From: Allobosea robiniae
GTDB lineage: Bacteria; Pseudomonadota; Alphaproteobacteria; Rhizobiales; Beijerinckiaceae
Assembly: GCF_900102525.1 (NCBI RefSeq)
Contig: NZ_FNBZ01000004.1
Span: forward strand, 1-64,000
DNA: 64,000 bases
Direction of reading: 5' to 3'
In this document: in pieces, positions 18,519-27,974 of the stretch
Layout of the letters: the number at the start of each line of letters is the position of its first letter
Numbering within the stretch: position 1 is the stretch's first letter
The notes under the pieces: model-generated
Databases searched by the model: none
Told to the model about the DNA's origin: nothing
The model's input: only the letters and a program-made list of their open reading frames with translations
Program-made: the position numbers and the translations under genes

Positions 18519-19424
18519 TCAGGCGGCCTGAACGAGGTCCTCCCCGCGCGCCCGGTAGGACAAGGCTTCGGCCAGGTGACGCCGGCCGACCTTCGCCTCC
18601 TCATCGAGATCGGCGAGGGTGCGGGCGACCTTCAGCACGCGGTGATAGGCGCGCGCGGTCAATCGCAGCGCCTCCGCCGCATCCCGCAGCAGCGCGAGCC
18701 CGGCATTGTCCGGCCGCGCGACCTCCTCGATCACCGGCACGGGACAGGCGGCATTGGTCATGACGTGACCGAAACCGAGGCTCTCGAAGCGCGTCGCCTG
18801 AAGCCGGCGGGCCGCTCCGACGCGCGCCGCGACCGTCGCCGAGCTCTCGCCTGCGGCAGGGCGAATGAGGTCCGCCGCCGTCACCGCGGGCACATCGATC
18901 GCGATATCGATCCGGTCGAGCAGCGGGCCGGAGACCCGCGACTGATATTGGGCCATGCAGCGGTCGTTCGGCTGGCGCCGGCAGGCGAAGCCGGGCTCGG
19001 TCGCCCGGCCGCAGCGGCACGGGTTCATCGCGGCGACGAGCTGGAAGCGCGCGGGGTAGACGACGCGGTGATTGGCGCGGGAGATCAGGACGTCGCCGGT
19101 CTCCATCGGCTGGCGCAGGGCATCGAGCGCCTGCGGCTGGAATTCCGGCAGTTCATCGAGGAAGAGCACGCCGTGATGGGCGAGCGAGACTTCCCCCGGC
19201 CGGGCCTGCAAGCCACCGCCGACGAGCGCGGCCATCGAGGCCGAATGGTGCGGAGCCCGGAAGGGCCGCCGGTCGGTCAGGGCACCGTCGGCGAGCTTGC
19301 CGGCAACGGACAGGACCATCGAGACCTCGAGCAGCTCGCGCGGCGAGAGCGGCGGCAGGATCGAGGGCAGGCGGCTCGCCAGCATCGACTTGCCGGCGCC
19401 GGGGGGCCCGTTCATCAGGAGATT
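18519..19424 (-). pseudogene. comM: 3' part of comM/yifB (Mg-chelatase-like AAA ATPase), cut by the insertion
   Basis: About 301 C-terminal residues of the roughly 510 expected remain, starting at NLLMNGPPGAGKSMLASRLP, the Walker A segment. Walker B (GVLFLDELPEFQ), the RCGR..PGFACRR cysteines and the C-terminal Mg_chelatase_C domain are intact. The first ~210 residues (Lon-S5-like domain) are absent, and homology stops abruptly at 19424 where unrelated DNA with a serine recombinase begins. ComM is a branch-migration helicase used in natural transformation. The fragment is probably non-functional. Confidence 0.9.
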
Positions 19425-19516
19425 TGGACACATTCCCGATCGCGTTGATCTTCGGCATTGATTCAGGATTTGGCGGCAGAAATGCCACCGCAGTCCTTGA
19501 GGATTGGAAGGATTGA
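19425..19516. other. Left end of the integrated element (candidate attachment-site half)
   Basis: The 92 bases between the last comM codon and the recombinase start contain no gene. For serine integrases the attachment site normally lies directly beside the integrase gene, so this stretch plus the comM codons to its left should hold one att half. The core dinucleotide cannot be defined without the other junction, which is outside the window. Confidence 0.5.
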
Positions 19517-21208
19517 ATGATGGCTTCCAAGGCGAACGCGAGATCCCAATCGGCCACTCAAAGCGGCGTGCCGTATGCCATTTCATACATGCGTTTCTCG
19601 ACGCTTGAGCAGAAGAAAGGCGACACCGTCCGCAGGCAACGACAGCAGGCCCTCGACTGGTCCGTTCGAACAAGGATACCAATCAACGAGACGATCACGG
19701 ATGCGGGCAAGTCGGCCTACAACAATATCGCGGCGGGGTTCCAGACCATCCTCAAGATGGTGGAAGCGGGTCAAATTCCTTCAGGGACCTACCTGCTCGT
19801 TGAGTCTCTTGATCGCATTACCCGGTCCAACGTTTTGGACGCGATGCCGCTGACGATGAGCCTGATCAAGAAGGGCATCATCATCGTCTCGTTGATCGAC
19901 GGTCAGCAATATTCCTACGAGTCTCTTCAGGACAACGGCAAGCTCTTCCTATGGATGTCGTCGTTATGCCGGTCGCATGAGGAATCGGCTCTCAAGTCCA
20001 TTCGGGTGAAGGAGGCCTGGGAGGATAAGCGAGCAAAGGCCCGCGATGACCAGACGGTCATGACCGAGCTTGTTCCTGGCTGGTTGGAGGTGGTCGGGCG
20101 GAAAAAGGACCGAAAAATCGTCGTCAACGATAAGAGAGTGGAGATCGTCCAACGCATCTTCGACATGACGATCGAGGGATATGGACGGCGTCAGATTGTG
20201 CGCACTTTCAACGACGCGAAGCCCCCAATCCCGCCTTTTGGAAGAGCCGTGGAATGGCATACATCTGCGATCAACAAAATCCTCACAAACCGTGCCGTGC
20301 TGGGTGAAGTCCAGCCACACACTAAGCCGCGCCATCACGCTCGGGAGCCCAGCGGCGATCCGGTTCCAACCTATTTCCCTGCGATCATTCCACGCGAAGT
20401 GTTTTACAGGGCGGCGCAGGCGGTGGGCTCCCGCCGCAAAGCCGGCGGGCGTGTACCGTCGACTTACGTGAACATGCTCACCGGGCTCGGAGTCTGCCGT
20501 GAATGCGGGAGCCGAATGCAGATCATCAACAAGGGCAAGCGCCCCAAGGGCGCTCGCTACTTTGTATGTTCGAATTTCGACCGCCGAGCTGGCTGCAGCA
20601 ACCAAGTACGGTGGCGTGTAGACGCCATCGAGGCATCGGTCCTGGATAGCGGCCGCTGGGTCAATTGGTCGTCCGCTATTCCACCAGCCGTGACTGGTGA
20701 AACCGCCGAGGGATGGCGGCATGAGCTCGCCGAGTATCGCAGAAAGCGAGACTTGGCCAACCGTCTCGCGTTGAACGGCGATGATACGCTGGAAGAACGC
20801 TCCAAGGAGTACACCCGCGCTATCCTTGCGCTGCAGAAGAAGCTCCGCGAATTTGCGGAGACAGAGGCAAAGCAGGCTGCCCTCCCAACAGGAGAAGAGA
20901 ACCGGCGAATGCTGGCCACCCTTCAAAGTCGGCTGGAAGCCGCGGGTGACGATGAGATTGCCGATATCCGCACTAAGATGGCTCAGGCCATTCGCAGGAG
21001 CATCGCAAAGCTGGTTTTTAGCGGTTCGAGGGTCGAAGCGTTTTTCAAGCCCGTGCGTCGGCTCGATGGCGGAGCGTCCTCACCGCCTCCAATCATTATC
21101 GCTCGCAAGGGCGCTATCGACATCGGCGACGATACAGACCTAGCGTTCCAACGATCTTTGGAAGGCCGCCCGGAGCGGCCAGACGATGATGAGTATGATG
21201 CGGCCTAA
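19517..21208 (+). CDS. Large serine recombinase (site-specific integrase)
   Basis: 563 residues. The resolvase catalytic domain opens with YAISYMRFSTLEQKKGD, in which Ser28 is the expected nucleophile, with further active-site arginines in VRRQRQQALDW and SLDRITRS. A Recombinase domain follows (about 190-300), then a zinc ribbon (CRECGSRMQI...CSNFDRRAGC) and a C-terminal coiled region. Such enzymes cut attP and attB and exchange strands by subunit rotation. Its place right beside the broken comM makes it the likely integrase of the element. A second ATG at 19520 is equally possible. Confidence 0.93.
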   Translation: MMASKANARSQSATQSGVPYAISYMRFSTLEQKKGDTVRRQRQQALDWSVRTRIPINETITDAGKSAYNNIAAGFQTILKMVEAGQIPSGTYLLVESLDRITRSNVLDAMPLTMSLIKKGIIIVSLIDGQQYSYESLQDNGKLFLWMSSLCRSHEESALKSIRVKEAWEDKRAKARDDQTVMTELVPGWLEVVGRKKDRKIVVNDKRVEIVQRIFDMTIEGYGRRQIVRTFNDAKPPIPPFGRAVEWHTSAINKILTNRAVLGEVQPHTKPRHHAREPSGDPVPTYFPAIIPREVFYRAAQAVGSRRKAGGRVPSTYVNMLTGLGVCRECGSRMQIINKGKRPKGARYFVCSNFDRRAGCSNQVRWRVDAIEASVLDSGRWVNWSSAIPPAVTGETAEGWRHELAEYRRKRDLANRLALNGDDTLEERSKEYTRAILALQKKLREFAETEAKQAALPTGEENRRMLATLQSRLEAAGDDEIADIRTKMAQAIRRSIAKLVFSGSRVEAFFKPVRRLDGGASSPPPIIIARKGAIDIGDDTDLAFQRSLEGRPERPDDDEYDAA

Positions 21209-21301
21209 GGTGGTACCGGGAGTAGTGCGACCATACCCTATTACGTCACGTAAACAGCGCTATGAACTGCTCCGGGATTCCCGGAGGCCATTTCGTTTGA
21301 G

Positions 21302-21370
21302 TCACGCCGCCATGGTTGGCTTGTCCAGCATGGCATAGTAGAGTTCCTCGGCTTCGGCCGGCGGGATGTT
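21302..21370 (-). pseudogene. C-terminal tail of an IS3-type transposase
   Basis: The minus strand encodes NIPPAEAEELYYAMLDKPTMAA followed by a stop. The (I/P)PPAEAE..YY pattern is the usual end of IS3-family OrfB transposases. Only about 22 codons remain, joined directly to the IS91-type fragment at about 21371. Assignment rests on a short match. Confidence 0.45.
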
Positions 21371-22385
21371 GGCACTGCCCACGCTGCCAGGGCGCCGCGG
21401 CAAAGGACTGGCTCGCAAACCGGCAGGCCGACCTGCTGCCCGTGCCTTATTACCATCTCGTCTTCACCCTGCCGGCGCCGATCGCAGCGGTCGCCTTCCA
21501 GAACAAGGCCGAGGTCTACGGCCTGCTGTTCAGAGCCGCGGCCGAGACGCTCGCGACCATCGCGATCGATCCTCGGTACCTCGGCGCCCGGATCGGCTTC
21601 ACCTCGGTGCTGCACACATGGGGATCGGCGATGACCCATCATCCCCATCTCCACATCATCGCGCCCGGCGGCGGCCTGTCGCCGGACGGCGCGCGCTGGA
21701 TCTCATGCCGGCCCGGCTTCTTCCTGCCCGTGCGCGTGCTCTCCCGGCTGTTCCGCAGGCTCTTCCTGGAAGGGCTCGCAGCCCTGCACGGGGCCGGGCG
21801 GCTTATCTTCCACGGCGATCTCGCCCATCTGGCAGAGGCCCATGCCTTTGCCACCCTGCTAGCGCCGCTGCGGCGCGCCGACTGGGTCGTCTACGCCAAG
21901 CGACCCTTCGGTGGCCCCGACGCGTGCTGGCCTATCTCGCCCGCTACACCCACCGTGTCGCCATCGCCAACAGCCGCCTCGTCGGCATGGATCGGCACGG
22001 GGTCACCTTCAGTTGGAAGGACTATCGGGCCCGCTCGGCAGGCAAGACCTGGCGCAAGACCATAACGCTGACAGCCCACGAGTTCATTCGCCGCTTCCTG
22101 CTCCACGTCCTGCCCGACGGCTTCCACCGTATCCTCCACTACGGCCTGCTCGCCTCCAGCCGCCGCGCCGGCACCATCACCCGCATCAGGCAGACCATCG
22201 CGGCGCCGATGCCGGCCACGACGACGGCAAATCGTGAAGCAGAGATCTCGGCCAAACAATCCGATCGCGTCGATGAGCGGAGGCCTCCTTGCCCCTGCTG
22301 CGGCGGTCGCATGATCCTGGTCGAGCGCTTCGCCCCAGGCACGGCACCGCGCACCATCCTCGCCGTCAGGATCGACACCTCATGA
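21371..22385 (+). pseudogene. Truncated and frameshifted IS91-family transposase
   Basis: The coding remnant starts inside the cysteine-rich N-terminus (HCPRCQGAAAKDWLANRQADLLPVPYYHLVFTLPAPI) and includes the HxH motif HHPHLHIIAPGGGLSPDG. At about 21921-21924 one base appears lost: before it the frame reads YAKRPFGGPDA, and the correct continuation (LAYLARYTHRVAIANSRLVGMD...) is in the next frame. The C-terminal CPCCGGRM zinc motif is intact. About 75 N-terminal residues are missing, so it is dead. IS91-type enzymes transpose by rolling circle. Confidence 0.88.
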
Positions 22386-23016
22386 CGATGGCGCCGCGGC
22401 GACACCCTGAGGAAGCACTGCCGATCTCGGCCAGAGAGCGGGCGATCCCATTCGCCCCGAACGCGGAAATGGACCCTGCGGCGATCCCGGATCCCACCGA
22501 GGTGCAGCAAAACCGGGGCTTCCGGGCATCCCGGTCGGAGCATCGCGCCGCCGTCGCGCGCCTCACACGATCCCGCTCACCAGGCGGCGCGGCGAAATCC
22601 CCATAGCCTACAGCCCCGGTCCGCGGCTTCCTCCCCTGGAGGGTTTCGGACGCCGGCCCTCAGCCCGGCCCGAACCCGCTCGCACGGGCCGCCATCCGAA
22701 ACCCTTATATGGTGGGTGTGGTCAAGGGGCGATGAGAGAACGCATTGTCATGGTCGTTATCCTTGAAGCCGTTACCGATCCAGCGGTCGAGTCCATGCTT
22801 GACGCGGCTCGCGAACGAACCCTGTCCACCTTATATTCGGTCGAGCCGTTTTGAACTCGAACCATGATCCCGCTTGCGGCGGAGTTGGACTCGCGAAGAC
22901 GAAGCCATTCTTCAACAGCGGCGTTTTAAGCCCTGAGTTTCGTCGGTCCGTCTTCCCGAGGATCTACCAGGTTCGATCGCCCCTGGCAGAATGCTAAATC
23001 TTCGAGATCTTTTGCT
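22386..23016. other. Gene-poor stretch with the probable IS91 terminal hairpin
   Basis: No convincing gene. After the transposase stop lies GC-rich non-coding DNA with an inverted repeat (GGGTTTCGGA at 22641-22650, TCCGAAACCC at 22695-22704, 44-base gap), of a kind expected near an IS91-type end. A short frame of 34 codons (about 22750-22854) has no recognisable product. The last part is probably the 3' non-coding flank of the IS110-type element. Confidence 0.45.
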
Positions 23017-24177
23017 TCAAGCCCGTGAGACGGCTCCTTCGATGATCACGCCGGCGTTGATGTATTTCCAGAGCGCGACGAGGAGCTTGCGGGCAAGGGC
23101 CACGATTGCGCTTTTCTTCTGACGCCCGCCATTTTGTATCACGCGCGCCTTGAACCAGGCCGTGAGCGCGGAGGTCGGCTGGTGGCGTACCCATAACCAG
23201 GCAACCTGAATGAGCGTTGTCCGGAGCCGGGGATTCCCAGCCTTGGAGACGCCTTGATCGTGGCTGATCTGGCCGCTCTGCCAAGGCGTCGGCGCGAGGC
23301 CTGCGTACGCGGCAACCTGTCTTCGATTGTCGAAGTGACGCGATAACCCCTCCGTCCAAAGGACGGCGGCGAACTCGGGGCCGACGCCTTTCAGGTTGAG
23401 GAGCAGGGCTGGTGCCCGAGCCGATTGCTTCGCCACAGCAAGCATGGTGTCGCGTGCTTCCTCGACGCCTCCGATCTGTTCGAGCAAGAGTTCGAGACGG
23501 TCGATTTCGCGGCTGACCTGCGCCTTCAGAGCCGGCGGCAATGGTCGACCGTCGCCCGTCTGGAGGGTGTCGAGCTGCTGGCGGCGATCCCGGTTCAGCG
23601 GCTCATACTCCGATATCCCCTGGCTGAAGAGCAGCCCCTTGATCCGATTGACGTGCCTCACTCTTTCGTTGATCAGCGCCTTGCGCTCACGCACAACGCG
23701 ACGGCGATCCTCCTCGTCCGGCGTCGGTATTCGCAGCATGGCGCATACACGAGGTTCCCCTCGCTTATGGGCGAGCAGAGCGCGCACCAATGCCTCGCCA
23801 TCGATCCGATCCGTTTTGGCGCGCCGCAGTCGGCGTGACGTGGCGATCGATGCAGGATCGACGATATGGCTTTCGACGCCTTCACGCTCAAGAACCCTGT
23901 GTATCCAGAAGCCATCCAAGCCTGCCTCCTGGATCGAAATGATCCGGAAGCTCTGCCCGGTGCGGGCCTCAGCCTTACGCCGCAGATCTGCAAGCCGCGC
24001 CAACAGCGCCGGCATGTCCCCGCCGCCCACGACGAACTTGGACATCTTCTCGCCAGCGCCCGGTGACAGGGACGTAACCAGCCATTTCGAGCGTGACAGC
24101 TCCAACGAGACAAAAATCGCGGCAAGGTCGGTCCGAATGGCAGCGAAAGATACGGCAGAGTCGGCGGCAAATTGCAT
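23017..24177 (-). CDS. IS110-family transposase
   Basis: 386 residues from the ATG at 24177, preceded by GGAGG; no frameshift is visible. The N-terminal RuvC-like domain has IFVSLELSRSKW (Glu where Asp is usual), SIQEAGLDGFW and KTDRIDGEALVRALL. The C-terminal transposase_20 domain has LKGVGPEFAAVL, AAYAGLAPTPWQSG and QGVSKAGNPRLR, whose serine is the expected catalytic residue. IS110 enzymes are guided by an element-encoded bridge RNA. The copy sits between the IS91 debris and the protease gene. Confidence 0.92.
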   Translation of the reverse strand: MQFAADSAVSFAAIRTDLAAIFVSLELSRSKWLVTSLSPGAGEKMSKFVVGGGDMPALLARLADLRRKAEARTGQSFRIISIQEAGLDGFWIHRVLEREGVESHIVDPASIATSRRLRRAKTDRIDGEALVRALLAHKRGEPRVCAMLRIPTPDEEDRRRVVRERKALINERVRHVNRIKGLLFSQGISEYEPLNRDRRQQLDTLQTGDGRPLPPALKAQVSREIDRLELLLEQIGGVEEARDTMLAVAKQSARAPALLLNLKGVGPEFAAVLWTEGLSRHFDNRRQVAAYAGLAPTPWQSGQISHDQGVSKAGNPRLRTTLIQVAWLWVRHQPTSALTAWFKARVIQNGGRQKKSAIVALARKLLVALWKYINAGVIIEGAVSRA

Positions 24178-24319
24178 GCTGGCCTCCATCAGGGTTGAGC
24201 AACTCACTCTGCACGAGCGGTCGACCTCTCCTCCATGGGATCTTCATACTTCCGGACATTGGGCCTTTGCCTGAAAGCAGACCTTCTGAAATCGCCGTGC
24301 CGCGATCAAGGCATCGGCT
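24178..24319 (-). other. 5' non-coding end of the IS110-type element (possible bridge-RNA region)
   Basis: 142 bases separate the transposase start from the stop of the protease gene. In the IS110 group the bridge RNA is encoded in the non-coding end before the transposase. This space could hold most of one, but I cannot fold it or place the element boundary, and the RNA could instead lie after the transposase. Confidence 0.3.
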
Positions 24320-26191
24320 TCAGCGAGCGTTGCAGCTTATCTGGACGCTTATGCTCCCGGCCTCGTCAGCCAGATCCGGAGGCGATAGTTTTGCGCCTTT
24401 CGGTATGGGATCGACACTAACGCCGTTACTTTGGAGGAAGGCAATCAACCCCGTAGCGCGGATGGCGAAATTCACGTTTTGAGGCACATCGCCAGACGCT
24501 ACGAGCGTTTTGAGCGCATTCAGCTTCGAGGTGACGACGCCGACCACATTACCTTGCTCGTCGAGCAATGGCCCGCCGCTATTGCCCGGTTGGACGGGCG
24601 CTGAGATCTGGATGTAGCGAGTATCGTCACCGATCCCCGCCAAGGCAGTGATGTTGCCCAGAGTGAAGTTGCCGCTGGTAGCCAGAACCTGCGTGAGCGG
24701 GAAGCCAAAGGCGGCGACGGTCTCGCCCAGACGCGCGGTCATCCGGATCGAGGACGTCTTCTCGCTCCGATGTTCGGAGACCAGCAGGGCCAAGTCGTTA
24801 ATCGGGTCGCGGGCGACGATCCTCGCCTTCGCCTCCGGAAGAGACCGCCCGCGGACCTTTGCGTCGAGGCAGCCTTCGACAACATGCGCATTTGTGACGA
24901 GCTGCCCCGAGCTACCGACGAAGAAGCCGGTTCCAGACGAGGTCCGCGCCACTGGCGGCGGCTGAGGGGATGATGGAGCGAGCGGGGCCGAGGGACTCGG
25001 AAGGACTGCTACCTGCGTCGAGGCAGACGCGCTGCCGGATCCCCGCGGGATGTAGCGCTCGTCTTCCAGATGCTTCCTCAAAGCTGTCGGGAAATCCACC
25101 GTGATCTCCCGCCCGGGTGGGCACGCGTCCTTGACCTTCTCGACGGTACATTCGGTCAGCGGCCAATCGGCGCTGCGATCGTAGAGCGGCAGCATCCGGC
25201 TCCATGCGTCGTCGAACTCGCCGATGACGGCTTTGGTCGCGACCCATGCCGACAGGAAGCCGTTCGACCGCCACATATCCGGGCTCTTCGTGGCCCAGTG
25301 CTCCAATCTGTACAGGCTTTGTCGCATATACCGTTGCGACGAGGGCGCAAGCGTAATGTCGACCACTCTCGTACCGCTCAGCCGCGATACCCTCGTCGGC
25401 GCGATCGAGGCTGCATAGTAGGTGTACCGATAAAGAAATGTGTTGTCGGAGTGGATGAGCTCGGCGACCCCGTCGCCGTCGACATCCTCGAACGAGTAGC
25501 CGACGTCCCCATCTGCAGTCTTGCCAGAGACAGCCTGCCAGGAGCCGTTTTGCGGGACGATGAACTTCGTGACGGTGCAACAATGCGCTCCGCCCCAGAA
25601 GGACGAGAACATCAGCTGGTGGTCGTCCGATGCGGGGTCGAGGCGGAGCGCCACCAGCTTGGCATTCGGAAAGGAAGCGGTCGCCTCGTCCAGCTCGAAC
25701 TTGAGCGACAGACGGTCGGGCTGCGAGACGGTCAGGCCAGCGATATTGTTTCCGTCGACCTTCCGACTGGCGACAACGAACCGAGCCTCTCCGAGTTGGG
25801 CTGACAGGGGGCGCTTGCCGTCATACTCCAGCTGGAAATCGAACTTGGTTGACGTCGGGGCCCACACCTCACGCACATAGCCATCGCCGCGGCTGAATAG
25901 CATATCGCTCGGGGCGTTGCCCTCCCGAACCAGTTGTTCCTTACGGGCCTTTGCATTCGCCACCCTCTCGGGCCCGGCGACGACGGCGAACCAACCATTC
26001 GTCGCCTGCACGACGCGCACGGTGGGCAGCAGGTAGCGGTAGGCCCTGGCGACGCCGATGGCCTCGTCCTCCGCCTGACGACTGGCCAAGGCAATCCATC
26101 GATAATCGCCCTTCTGGGAGAAACTCGATTGCTGTGCCAGGCACGGACCACCGACTCCGAACACAACCGCCAGAACCATCGCGAAACGCAT
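24320..26191 (-). CDS. Secreted trypsin-like serine protease linked to the HxS cluster
   Basis: 623 residues from the ATG at 26191, which gives a signal peptide (MRFAMVLAVVFGVGGPCLAQ); a GTG at 26230 is less likely. After it comes a SPOR-like segment (AYRYLLPTVRVVQATNGWFAVVAGP), a beta-rich middle with DVDGDGVAELIHSD, a Ser/Pro linker, and from about 417 a trypsin fold with His436 (TNAHVVEG), Asp466 (DPINDLALL) and Ser538 (PGNSGGPLL). It starts 57 bases after hxsA on the same strand, so it may process or anchor the modified product in the periplasm; that role is inferred. Confidence 0.85.
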   Translation of the reverse strand: MRFAMVLAVVFGVGGPCLAQQSSFSQKGDYRWIALASRQAEDEAIGVARAYRYLLPTVRVVQATNGWFAVVAGPERVANAKARKEQLVREGNAPSDMLFSRGDGYVREVWAPTSTKFDFQLEYDGKRPLSAQLGEARFVVASRKVDGNNIAGLTVSQPDRLSLKFELDEATASFPNAKLVALRLDPASDDHQLMFSSFWGGAHCCTVTKFIVPQNGSWQAVSGKTADGDVGYSFEDVDGDGVAELIHSDNTFLYRYTYYAASIAPTRVSRLSGTRVVDITLAPSSQRYMRQSLYRLEHWATKSPDMWRSNGFLSAWVATKAVIGEFDDAWSRMLPLYDRSADWPLTECTVEKVKDACPPGREITVDFPTALRKHLEDERYIPRGSGSASASTQVAVLPSPSAPLAPSSPQPPPVARTSSGTGFFVGSSGQLVTNAHVVEGCLDAKVRGRSLPEAKARIVARDPINDLALLVSEHRSEKTSSIRMTARLGETVAAFGFPLTQVLATSGNFTLGNITALAGIGDDTRYIQISAPVQPGNSGGPLLDEQGNVVGVVTSKLNALKTLVASGDVPQNVNFAIRATGLIAFLQSNGVSVDPIPKGAKLSPPDLADEAGSISVQISCNAR

Positions 26192-26247
26192 CGAATTATT
26201 CACCCGCACAGCCCCGACCAAACTATCCACGCCGCGTAACCGCTGCT

Positions 26248-26871
26248 TTAATCAGCCCTGATCCTCAACGCATCCAGGGTTTGCGGGGTAATGGTGCCCG
26301 TCGGCTTCAGGCCATAATCGGTCTGCAGCCGGGTCAGCGCATCACGCGTGTCCTGGCTCACGGTGCCGTTGATCGGCCCGCTGTAATATCCGAACGCCAG
26401 CATCGCCATCTGAACCTGCTTGACGATGGCTGCGAACCTGTCGGTGTTCCCCGGCAAGATCACGGGGTTGCCAGGGGCCGGCGAGCCAGTCGCGGGCCTG
26501 CCGGCGCCACCGCCGACGGACGGCGCGGAACCGGCATCCGGCGATCGAACGGATGGGGACGGGACGGCCGACGAAGCCGGGGGCGTATACAGCGGCGCCG
26601 AGTAGGAGGGAGACGGGGACGAGTAGCTCGGCGACCTGTAATAGCTCCCGCCCGACGACGATCGATGCGAGCTATGACTGCGATGGGAGCTATGGCTCCG
26701 GTGCCGCGCCAGGATGTATTTGTGCGGAAGCCTGAATACGTCGAACAACGACTTGTCAGAATCCGGCCTTGCGGCGCCGGAGACCCCATCGGGTAACGAC
26801 GCCGCGTCGGACTTCAGCGGCATGAGCCCGGCCGCTAGCAGCGATGGGATGGCGAACAGCCTACGCTTCAT
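26248..26871 (-). CDS. hxsA: His-Xaa-Ser repeat protein HxsA (putative RiPP precursor)
   Basis: 207 residues. A signal peptide (MKRRLFAIPSLLAAGLMPLK, ending near SDA) is followed by five tandem His-Xaa-Ser triplets at residues 57-71 (HRS HSS HRS HSS HRS), a Ser/Tyr/Pro-rich stretch (about 72-125), and a C-terminal peptidoglycan-binding domain (QMAMLAFGYYSGPINGTVSQDTRDALTRLQ...). This is the HxsA layout: the triplets are the presumed target of the two radical SAM enzymes. Its ATG overlaps the hxsC stop (ATGA). The chemistry on His/Ser is not known to me. Confidence 0.88.
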   Translation of the reverse strand: MKRRLFAIPSLLAAGLMPLKSDAASLPDGVSGAARPDSDKSLFDVFRLPHKYILARHRSHSSHRSHSSHRSSSGGSYYRSPSYSSPSPSYSAPLYTPPASSAVPSPSVRSPDAGSAPSVGGGAGRPATGSPAPGNPVILPGNTDRFAAIVKQVQMAMLAFGYYSGPINGTVSQDTRDALTRLQTDYGLKPTGTITPQTLDALRIRAD

Positions 26872-27974
26872 AGCAATCCAAACCTCGTGAAGCCGCGATC
26901 ATCGGTGTGCCACTCGAAGAGTCCGCTACATTCCGCCTTCTCCGCGCAGCCATCGCAACCCGCGGGATAGCGACGCTTCCAATCCGAGATCGTTGGAGGC
27001 GCGAGCTGCCGGTAGTCACTCGGAACCGTGCAGCGGGGGAAATTATAGAGCCAGACGTCCAGGCCGCGGCTTCGCGCGAGGTCGATCGCCTCACCGACGG
27101 GCTCGAACCGCTGGGAGTGGTCGTGGAACAGCTCGGCCCAATTGAGCCGACCGTACCCAATGTTTTCGAGCTGCATGATCGCCCAGCTCGTAGCGAACGG
27201 AACGTGCGAAGCGACGAAGCGCGCCAGCGCGGGCAACGCCTCGACATTCCGGGTCATCAGCACGGTCCGGAGCTCAAGCGTAGCTCCCGATCTCGCCAGG
27301 ATTGCCAGCCCTTCAGCGAGTTTGTGGAAGGCACCGACCTTTCCCACGATTCCATCGTGGACCTCGCTGTCGCTCGAATAGAGCGGGACACCCCAGGTGA
27401 CGCGATCGCGGGGCAGCCGCGACAAGGCGCGAACATCGTCGACATCGAAATGCTGCGCGTTCGTCAGGACATGGAAGCTGAGGTCCGGCCGCTGTCCCAG
27501 CACTCGTTCAAGAAAAGGGAGCAGCTGACCTTTGAAGAGCGTCGGCTCGCCACCAGAGACGCCTAGGACTGCACCCTTTGGCGCGAGCAGAGCGGCGGCC
27601 TCGAAATACGGGAACATGTCGACATGACCCCGTTTCGGTGGCTGCGAGCACATCACACAGAGCTGGTCGCAGCGCTCCGTGATGAGGAACGTGTTGTGGG
27701 CCGACCCTGCGCGAACCAGGCGATGAGCGATACCCCGCGCCGGGTTCACGAAGACCACGTCTCCGTCGACATCGTTGACATCGACGCTTTTGAGCTCAAG
27801 CTCTATCGAAGCGGAGCGATAAACCAGCTTCCCCGATCCGACGAGCTCAAGATCGACATCGAACGGGGTTCTTCCGTTCGTCCGCTCCAGTTCGAAAGCG
27901 CGACCTTCCGAATTGAGGCGTGCGATAAACGGATCGGCGCTTGGGGTGCTCGCGGCAATCTGAAGCGGGATCAT
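26868..27974 (-). CDS. hxsC: HxS system radical SAM maturase HxsC
   Basis: 368 residues from the ATG at 27974, which overlaps the hxsB stop. The first ~110 residues lack the radical SAM fold. The cluster motif CDQLCVMC (CX3CX2C) then follows in TERCDQLCVMCSQPPK, with the SAM-binding SGGEPTLF motif. A short C-terminal cysteine set (CDGCAEKAEC) may ligate an auxiliary cluster. HxsC enzymes occur with HxsB and HxsD and are presumed to modify the HxsA repeats. Confidence 0.87.
   Translation of the reverse strand: MIPLQIAASTPSADPFIARLNSEGRAFELERTNGRTPFDVDLELVGSGKLVYRSASIELELKSVDVNDVDGDVVFVNPARGIAHRLVRAGSAHNTFLITERCDQLCVMCSQPPKRGHVDMFPYFEAAALLAPKGAVLGVSGGEPTLFKGQLLPFLERVLGQRPDLSFHVLTNAQHFDVDDVRALSRLPRDRVTWGVPLYSSDSEVHDGIVGKVGAFHKLAEGLAILARSGATLELRTVLMTRNVEALPALARFVASHVPFATSWAIMQLENIGYGRLNWAELFHDHSQRFEPVGEAIDLARSRGLDVWLYNFPRCTVPSDYRQLAPPTISDWKRRYPAGCDGCAEKAECSGLFEWHTDDRGFTRFGLL

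Noticed and set aside
19425-19682. Extension of comM upstream of 19424 in the same frame
   Set aside because: The 86 extra codons show no comM similarity and overlap the recombinase gene; they are chance read-through of the junction.
21316-22065. Treating the IS91 transposase as intact
   Set aside because: The N-terminal cysteine block is missing, and the frame changes near 21922, with the true continuation in the next frame.
22641-22704. Intrinsic terminator
   Set aside because: The arms are 44 bases apart with no T-run; an insertion-sequence end is a better explanation.
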